DNA of 5,257 bases from Deltaproteobacteria bacterium (GTDB taxonomy: Bacteria; Myxococcota_A; UBA796; UBA2385). The translations under genes were made by a program, and so were the position numbers. Positions 1 to 3,816 of the stretch are shown here, piece by piece. Where the stretch lies: the NCBI GenBank assembly GCA_016845285.1, contig JAERSX010000307.1, positions 1 through 5,257 of the forward strand, given 5' to 3'. Every line of letters starts with the position of its first letter. Position 1 is the stretch's first letter. The notes under the pieces are model-generated. The model made no database searches, was not told the origin of the DNA, and was given only the letters and a program-made list of their open reading frames with translations.

Positions 1-905
1 ATCCGGAGGATCCCACCGCCATCGAAGACCCACAGTACGACGTGCGCTTCGCCATGGAAGGCTCCGACCCCTGGGCCCTGGCGTGGAACGTGGGCCTGCT
101 CTACGAGCCCCCGTCCAACGCCTACGCGGTGGGCCTGATGATGCAGGCGCCCACGGCCTTCGAGGCCACCGGCTCCCTCAACGCCGACTTCAGCGAGAAT
201 TTCTTCCACACCGACGAGACCTTCGGGCTCATCGCCAGCGAGACCGCCACCGACCCGGACATCGACTTCGAGGTCTCCATGCCCTTGATCGTCCGGGCAG
301 GGGTCCTCGTCCGGCCCATCGAGACGCTGGAGATCGAGCTCGCCAGCGTCTACGAGGGCTGGAGCGTCATCGATCAGGTGACCCTGAAGAACGTCAACAT
401 GACCGTGGACATCGACGACGAGAGCGCGGTGGCCAACGCACTCGGCCTCGAAGACATCGTGATCACCGACGATGTGGTCTTGCCCGCTGGCTACCAGGAC
501 ACCTGGTCGTGGCGCCTCGGTGGCGAGTGGCGGGCCCACGACAAGCTCAGCGTACGGGCGGGCGGCATGCTCGAAGGCACCGCCATCCCGGTGCGGACCC
601 AGGGCGTGAACCTCATGGACGGCAAGAAGTGGGGCTACGGCCTGGGGGTCACGGCGCGCCCCATCGAGCGGCTGGGCGTGGACCTCGGCTGGTTCCAGAG
701 CTTCATCCCAGAGCGCACCATCACCAACAGCGAGCTCCAGGCCATCACCTTGAACTGGCAGTCCGGTGAGCTCGTCGACGGCCGGGTCATCGGTGACGGC
801 GTGCTGAGCGGCCACGCCACCCTCTTCGGGGCCGGCGTGAACTACGCCTTCGGCAAGCGGCCAGGGACCCACACCACCCTGGGTCACGCCCCCGCAGACG
901 GCTGA
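1..905 (+). CDS. FadL/OMPP1-type outer-membrane transport protein, 5' partial
   Basis: This is the C-terminal part of a beta-barrel protein of the FadL/TodX (OMPP1) family, whose members form 14-stranded outer-membrane channels for fatty acids or other hydrophobic compounds. The frame is open from position 3 to the window edge, so the true start lies outside; about 300 residues are visible and the GTG at 42 is only internal. Family-like features are the repeated pattern of alternating hydrophobic strands: WALAWNVGLLYEPPSNAYAVGL near 72-137, a strand pair with VRAGVLVRPIETLEIELASV and EGWS near 291-366, then WRLGGEWRAHDKLSVRAGG near 510-569 and WGYGLGVTARPIERLGVDLG near 630-690. The last strand ends YAF at about 843-851, the usual aromatic barrel end, but 17 more residues follow before TGA at 903-905. 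These residues run into the convergent gene at 884-1843. The ligand cannot be told from the sequence. Family call is fairly sure; specificity is unknown. Confidence 0.82.
   Translation, partial: PEDPTAIEDPQYDVRFAMEGSDPWALAWNVGLLYEPPSNAYAVGLMMQAPTAFEATGSLNADFSENFFHTDETFGLIASETATDPDIDFEVSMPLIVRAGVLVRPIETLEIELASVYEGWSVIDQVTLKNVNMTVDIDDESAVANALGLEDIVITDDVVLPAGYQDTWSWRLGGEWRAHDKLSVRAGGMLEGTAIPVRTQGVNLMDGKKWGYGLGVTARPIERLGVDLGWFQSFIPERTITNSELQAITLNWQSGELVDGRVIGDGVLSGHATLFGAGVNYAFGKRPGTHTTLGHAPADG
861..882 (-). other. Inverted repeat just past the stop of the minus-strand gene
   Basis: CCAGGG at 861-866 pairs perfectly with CCCTGG at 877-882 around a 10-nt loop. On the minus strand the hairpin begins one base after the stop codon at 884-886, where a terminator would sit. 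No T-run follows it on either strand, and it lies inside the coding sequence of the plus-strand FadL-like gene. An alternative 5-bp pairing (867-871 with 880-884) competes with it. It may slow polymerase or protect the 3' end, or be chance in GC-rich DNA. Confidence 0.3.
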
Positions 906-1843
906 GCCCGACGTCGACCCAGCCAGAGGACGGCGAGCAACCACGCCGCTGCCGCCCTGCAGCCACCCTCGTCGGGAGGTGGTGCCGCTGGCGCTGCCTC
1001 CGAGTCGGAGCCCCCCCCGGTGTCCGGCTCGTCGACGGGGGCCGTGTCCTGTCGCCCCGAGTCCTCGGGCTCTGGCTCCGACCCGCCTGAGTCTGAGGAC
1101 GTGTCCGTCGCCGTGTCCTCTTCCTCCACACAAGCCACGGTCGAGGCGCCCTCCACGCCGGCTGCGTTCTCGGCCACCACGCGGAAGCAGTCGGTGCGCT
1201 CCACGCTGCCGTCGAGGTACTGCTTGACGCCCTCCACCTCGACCTCGCCGGTGTCCACCGCACCGCTGAAGGTGGTCAGGGTGTGCACCAAGGACTCACC
1301 GCCATCGGCCAGCTGCTCGTAGATGTGGACGAGCGACAGGCCGTCCTCGGCCGGATCGCCCCCAGCGGCCACGAGCGTGTAGCGCCGGGCCAGCTCGTAG
1401 TCGCAGGGGTCGCCCGTCGCCTCCTCCCAGACCTCGTTCACCACCGCATCCGGGGCCGGCGGGGGATCGACCGCCACCGCGGTCCCGGTCTGGAAGGTGT
1501 GCTCCGAGCGAGAGTCCCCCGACACCGAGACCACGCGGAGCAGGATCTCGGTGTCCTCAGGCAGCAGCTCGTCCGGCGTCCAGGCGAGCCAGCAGTGGAC
1601 CTCGTGCGGACCTTCGTGTTCGTAGCACCAGCTCTCCTCGGTCCCCTTCAGGCGAGAGTCCCCCTCGAAGACGCGCAGGGCGAAGTCCTCGGCGGAGCCC
1701 CAACCCAGCATGGCCACAGCCACCCGCACGTCACGCGGGACCTCGGTGGACCCACCCTCGGGCACCACGAAGCGGACGTAGAGCGGCTCCTGACAGGCCT
1801 CGTCAGCGGAGGCCAGACCCAGGGCGAGGAACAGCCAGAGCAT
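884..1843 (-). CDS. Exported Ig-like/FN3-like surface protein with MYXO-CTERM-like tail
   Basis: A 319-residue exported protein. Residues 1-13 (MLWLFLALGLASA) form a short signal peptide with an Ala-X-Ala cleavage site, lacking the usual positive N-terminal charge. Residues about 18-122 resemble a Big_5-type bacterial Ig-like domain: VPEGGSTEVPRDVRVAV, then DELLPEDTEILLRV and the closing TFQTG. Residues about 127-238 look like an FN3-like sandwich ending CFRVVAENAAGVEG. Residues 240-293 are a Thr/Asp/Ser/Glu/Pro linker. The end is GGC (Cys295), a hydrophobic segment AAAAWLLAVLWLG and Arg310-312, the layout of MYXO-CTERM sorting signals, which are thought to be cleaved near the Cys by a myxosortase for surface display; a 7-residue tail after the arginines is unusual. 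The ATG at 1843 is the only possible start, because an in-frame stop lies at 1865-1867 with no GTG or TTG between. It follows the lipoprotein gene by 41 bp, so co-transcription is likely. Binding partner unknown. Confidence 0.8.
   Translation of the reverse strand: MLWLFLALGLASADEACQEPLYVRFVVPEGGSTEVPRDVRVAVAMLGWGSAEDFALRVFEGDSRLKGTEESWCYEHEGPHEVHCWLAWTPDELLPEDTEILLRVVSVSGDSRSEHTFQTGTAVAVDPPPAPDAVVNEVWEEATGDPCDYELARRYTLVAAGGDPAEDGLSLVHIYEQLADGGESLVHTLTTFSGAVDTGEVEVEGVKQYLDGSVERTDCFRVVAENAAGVEGASTVACVEEEDTATDTSSDSGGSEPEPEDSGRQDTAPVDEPDTGGGSDSEAAPAAPPPDEGGCRAAAAWLLAVLWLGRRRAQPSAGA
1011..1018. repeat. C8/G8 homopolymer inside the linker of the surface protein
   Basis: Eight consecutive C on the plus strand read as eight G in the coding sense of the minus-strand gene, encoding most of Gly276-Gly278. 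The tract lies about 17 codons before the Cys of the C-terminal sorting-like signal. Slippage by one base would replace that signal with an unrelated sequence. A length of eight is at the low end for phase-variable tracts, so this may be only a consequence of Gly codon use. Confidence 0.9.
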
Positions 1844-1848
1844 GCGCC

Positions 1849-1854
1849 ATTGTA
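1849..1854 (-). promoter_or_regulatory. Possible -10 element (TACAAT) directly before the start codon
   Basis: On the minus strand TACAAT (consensus TATAAT, five of six) ends five bases before the ATG at 1843. Transcription would then begin at or next to the A of the ATG and give a leaderless mRNA, which would fit the absence of any Shine-Dalgarno match before this start. No convincing -35 hexamer is found at 16-18 bp. The gene may equally be read through from the lipoprotein gene upstream. Confidence 0.22.
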
Positions 1855-1884
1855 CCCAGCTGTGTCAGGACGCCCGTGACCAGC

Positions 1885-2757
1885 TCAGCACTCCCCATCG
1901 CTGGGGTTCTCGCACTCGTTGTCCCCACACCCCGGGTGACAGTTCTCCAGCGCCACACACTCGACCTCGATCCCCTCTCTCTCGACGCCCAGGATGTCCT
2001 CGAGCTCCACGGACATGCAGAGGGGCTCCCCGTCGGTGGAGCAGGGCTGACACTCCACCCCGAAGCCCGCGAGGAGATCGCAGATCTCCTCGGGATCGTT
2101 GGTCCCCAGCAGGTCCGCCATGGCAGGGGCGAGCTGACGCGCATCGACCTCGCCCTGCACCTCGCCACGACCCACCCAGCTGCAGTCCGAGGCGAACATG
2201 CCGCTCATGTAGAGGTTGTTGATCTCGATGCTGATTCCCTGCATGTCGACGCTGATGTCGCCTGGACCCACGACGAAGCCCGGGTCGTCGAAGTCGGCCT
2301 CCGGGAAGTCGACGGTGGGCTCACAGAAGTCCTGTGAGGTCCCATCGAAGATCGCACCGACGGCCTTGATGGAGCTGCTGTCGTGGTCGGTCAGCGTGAT
2401 GTTGATGTCGCCTTCGAGCTGCGAGGTCAGCAGAGCGCCCACGCCTGCGGGCTGCACCCAGGTGGCACCCTCGATGTCCATCACGAAGGTTCGCCCCTCC
2501 AGACCACAGCTCAGCTCGTCGCCCAGGCCGTCGTCGGGGTCACCCTCGGAGCCGCTGCCGGAGCCTGAGCTTCCCGAGCCTGAGCTGCCTGAGCCGCTGC
2601 CGGAGCCGCTGCCGGAGCCGCTGCCAGAGCCGCTGCCCACACCCGAGCTTCCGCCCCAGTCGTCGTCGTCGTCCGATTCCTCCGACGAGCCCGACAAGGT
2701 GCACGCTGCCAGGAACAGGCATCCAACAATTGCCAGCATTGAACGGTCACCAAGCAT
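1885..2757 (-). CDS. Lipoprotein with Ser-Gly spacer and cysteine-rich C-terminal domain
   Basis: A 290-residue predicted lipoprotein. The signal segment MLAIVGCLFLAAC (residues 7-19) ends in lipobox LAAC, so Cys19 would be lipidated and anchored in the envelope. The start is the ATG at 2757, backed by GAGGTG five bases upstream and giving Arg5 to the signal; Met7 is less likely. The mature protein begins with five Asp (29-33) and a (Ser-Gly)n spacer at about 40-72, which would hold the domain off the membrane. Residues about 80-290 form a beta-rich domain with twelve cysteines, nine of them in the last 85 residues, including IC, VECQPC, PLC and the C-terminal ENCHPGCGDNEC run; this suggests disulfides in the periplasm or at the surface. 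The arrangement looks like lipoproteins common in myxobacteria-like genomes, but I can name no family or function. Gene 884-1843 follows 41 bp downstream on the same strand. Confidence 0.85.
   Translation of the reverse strand: MLGDRSMLAIVGCLFLAACTLSGSSEESDDDDDWGGSSGVGSGSGSGSGSGSGSGSGSSGSGSSGSGSGSEGDPDDGLGDELSCGLEGRTFVMDIEGATWVQPAGVGALLTSQLEGDINITLTDHDSSSIKAVGAIFDGTSQDFCEPTVDFPEADFDDPGFVVGPGDISVDMQGISIEINNLYMSGMFASDCSWVGRGEVQGEVDARQLAPAMADLLGTNDPEEICDLLAGFGVECQPCSTDGEPLCMSVELEDILGVEREGIEVECVALENCHPGCGDNECENPSDGEC
2549..2638. repeat. 12-bp tandem repeat coding for the Ser-Gly spacer
   Basis: The unit GAGCCGCTGCCG occurs four times head to tail at 2591-2638, with single changes in the last two copies (A for the final G at 2626, C at 2638), and once more at 2549-2560; degenerate copies with GAGCCTGAGCT lie between. 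Read on the minus strand it gives alternating Ser and Gly at about residues 40-70 of the lipoprotein. The unit is a multiple of three, so copy-number change would lengthen or shorten the spacer without a frameshift. Confidence 0.85.
2659..2673. repeat. (GTC)5 / (GAC)5 trinucleotide repeat
   Basis: Five exact GTC triplets on the plus strand encode Asp29-Asp33 of the minus-strand lipoprotein. Identical codons throughout suggest growth by slippage. Any change in number stays in frame. Confidence 0.8.
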
Positions 2758-2762
2758 GAGCT

Positions 2763-2768
2763 CACCTC
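2763..2768 (-). promoter_or_regulatory. Ribosome binding site of the lipoprotein gene
   Basis: On the minus strand GAGGTG, an exact six-base match to the anti-Shine-Dalgarno complement, lies five bases before the ATG at 2757. It decides for this ATG over the in-frame Met codon 18 bases downstream. Confidence 0.7.
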
Positions 2769-2785
2769 TTCCCGACGAACCTAAC

Positions 2786-2801
2786 GTGGCCTGAGCGCCA
2801 C
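2786..2801. other. Small inverted repeat in the lipoprotein leader
   Basis: GTGGC at 2786-2790 pairs with GCCAC at 2797-2801 around a six-base loop. It lies 29-44 bases upstream of the lipoprotein ATG, in the probable 5' untranslated region if transcription starts in the AT-rich island. It could be a small leader hairpin or a protein-binding site; the stem is short and chance is possible. Confidence 0.3.
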
Positions 2802-2848
2802 TGAGCCGCCCCCAGACGAATCAAAATGCATACTTTTTTACATATTTA

Positions 2849-2857
2849 TGGTATAAT
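2849..2857 (+). promoter_or_regulatory. Extended -10 promoter for the 2966-3793 gene
   Basis: TGGTATAAT is a perfect extended -10 (TGN plus TATAAT) for the housekeeping sigma factor. No good -35 hexamer is found at 16-18 bp (CATACT at 17), which extended -10 promoters can do without. A T/A-rich stretch at about 2834-2848 lies just upstream. Transcription would begin near 2864 and leave a leader of about 100 bases before the ATG at 2966. The leader holds a 5-bp inverted repeat TTGGA/TCCAA at 2877-2891 and the palindrome GGGTCACCC at 2895-2903, possible operator sites. The island at 2821-2858 is only about 21% G+C, far below its surroundings, and probably also serves the divergent lipoprotein gene, though I see no clear minus-strand promoter in it. 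Confidence 0.6.
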
Positions 2858-2955
2858 GGGGACGGATGGCTCTATCTTGGACACACTCCAACCAGGGTCA
2901 CCCAACCCCGAGACACTGTTTCGTCCAGCACAGCACAGCTCGATGTGCTTTGCGT

Positions 2956-2960
2956 GGAGA
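2956..2960 (+). promoter_or_regulatory. Ribosome binding site deciding the start at 2966
   Basis: GGAGA at 2956-2960 lies about five to six bases before the ATG at 2966, a normal Shine-Dalgarno spacing. It favours this ATG over the in-frame GTG at 2945, which has no such match. Confidence 0.5.
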
Positions 2961-2965
2961 ACTCG

Positions 2966-3793
2966 ATGGCCCGCTCCCCTCGTACCAAACGCGCACTCTC
3001 CACACTGGACGCACTGAGTGCCAAGGTGACCCACACCGGCACCGGCCAGCATCGAGACGCTGGAGCCGGCGTGCTCGACGCTCTCGCGGAGCTGGAGGCC
3101 TGGGACGAGCGAGCCGAACACACCGACGACGGGCACCTCCTCGACCCGCTGATCCGATCGCCGCGCGTTCCCAAGGAGCGGGTCTCCGCGATCACCGAGA
3201 TCGCGATCGGTGCGCTGGAGCCGGTGCAGGCCGGGCCCCAGCTGTTCGACGATGACCAGCCTGCTTGGTTGCAGGCCGAGGCGGAGCTCCAGGAGGACGA
3301 GACGACTCGCTGTCCCACAGACGTGGTGGTCGGCCAGGAGCCACCTGCCTCGGCGACCGGCAAGATCAGCAGCGCCCTCGACTACGCCCTCGGCGCCGAT
3401 CTCGACGACGAACGCTTGCCCACCGCCGAGGTGGTGTCTCCGAGCGGGAGCTGGGTCTCGGGGCATCCGCAGCGGCAGAGAGAGTGCCTACCGTGGCCCG
3501 AGGGCGCACGGCCACCCGAGCCCACAATCCTGGACGGCGCCCCGCGCCACACCGAGGGCGCCAGCGCCGAGGTGGCCTGGACCGGCGACCGAGCTGTCGA
3601 CGTCGCCTTCGATGAACCCACCGTGCCGCACACCTACGCCGAGGAGAGCGGATCCGATCGCGCAGCACGCCCAACACCCAACACCGACTCGGACGAGGAG
3701 ACCCTCATCACCGCGAACGTGACCACCGGCTCCCACTCGGCGCTGTCTCGCTGCGATCGCAAGACCCGCATGGGCGGCCTCATGAGTGCCTGA
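2966..3793 (+). CDS. Acidic Thr-rich protein of unknown function with repeated DE..T motifs
   Basis: A 275-residue protein from the ATG at 2966 (GGAGA upstream). I recognise no domain. There is no signal peptide or membrane segment, so it is probably cytoplasmic. The N terminus is basic (MARSPRTKRA); the rest is acidic, rich in Thr, Pro, Ala and Glu, with a possible helical part at about 35-110 and a mostly disordered-looking second half. Short motifs recur: DETTRCPTDVV (111-121) and DEPTVPHTYAE (216-226) share DExTxxxT, while DDERLPTAEVV (147-157) and DEETLITANVT (243-253) align without gaps. Acidic residues just before Thr are typical of bacterial Ser/Thr-kinase sites read by FHA domains, so a phospho-substrate or scaffold role is conceivable but only inferred. 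Codon use matches the neighbours, with G or C at most third positions, supporting real coding. It has its own promoter, is divergent from the lipoprotein gene, and ends 23 bp from the convergent alpha-galactosidase gene. It may be lineage-specific. Confidence 0.7.
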   Translation: MARSPRTKRALSTLDALSAKVTHTGTGQHRDAGAGVLDALAELEAWDERAEHTDDGHLLDPLIRSPRVPKERVSAITEIAIGALEPVQAGPQLFDDDQPAWLQAEAELQEDETTRCPTDVVVGQEPPASATGKISSALDYALGADLDDERLPTAEVVSPSGSWVSGHPQRQRECLPWPEGARPPEPTILDGAPRHTEGASAEVAWTGDRAVDVAFDEPTVPHTYAEESGSDRAARPTPNTDSDEETLITANVTTGSHSALSRCDRKTRMGGLMSA

Positions 3794-3809
3794 AGGGCGC
3801 TCCGAGGCC
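3776..3809. terminator. Hairpin across the convergent gene ends, without a T-run
   Basis: An outer 6-bp stem GGCCTC (3776-3781) with GAGGCC (3804-3809) stacks on an inner 7-bp stem GAGTGCC (3784-3790) with GGCGCTC (3796-3802), one pair being G-U on the plus-strand RNA. They are separated only by a small 2-by-1 internal bulge, and the loop is five bases. The loop contains the TGA (3791-3793) of the plus-strand gene. For the minus-strand alpha-galactosidase gene the hairpin begins eight bases past its stop. No T-run follows on either side, so it is not a classical intrinsic terminator; a two-way pausing or 3'-end protecting role is plausible. Confidence 0.5.
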
Positions 3810-3816
3810 ATCTCCC

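Noticed and set aside
83..769. Arg/His-rich open frame inside the FadL-like gene
   Set aside because: Low-complexity composition typical of a shifted frame in GC-rich coding DNA; the other plus frame gives a clear beta-barrel sequence.
909..916. CGACGTCG palindrome after the FadL-like stop as a terminator or operator
   Set aside because: Only 8 bp, no loop and no T-run, and it lies inside the coding sequence of the convergent gene; expected by chance in GC-rich DNA.
2549..2638. Tandem repeats as a CRISPR array or regulatory iterons
   Set aside because: Units are 12 bp without spacers, in frame within a coding sequence, and encode a simple Ser-Gly linker.
2216..2794. Plus-strand open frame with a Pro-Glu-Leu-Pro repeat
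   Set aside because: It is the antisense of the Ser-Gly spacer of the lipoprotein, whose signal peptide, lipobox and ribosome site make the minus strand the true coding strand.
2837..2842. TTTACA as a -35 element for the 2852 TATAAT
   Set aside because: Only nine bases separate it from the -10, too close for a sigma-70 -35.
2945..2965. GTG at 2945 as the start of the unknown gene
   Set aside because: No ribosome site precedes it, while GGAGA is well placed for the ATG at 2966; the extra seven residues add nothing recognisable.
2826..3017. Small open frame of 63 codons beginning in the AT-rich island
   Set aside because: Its ATG lies upstream of the -10 element that would drive the region, it has no ribosome site, and it overlaps the real gene in another frame.
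2846..3466. Long minus-strand open frame opposite the 2966-3793 gene
   Set aside because: It runs through the AT-rich promoter island and has no ribosome site; the plus-strand frame has the promoter, ribosome site and third-position G/C bias.
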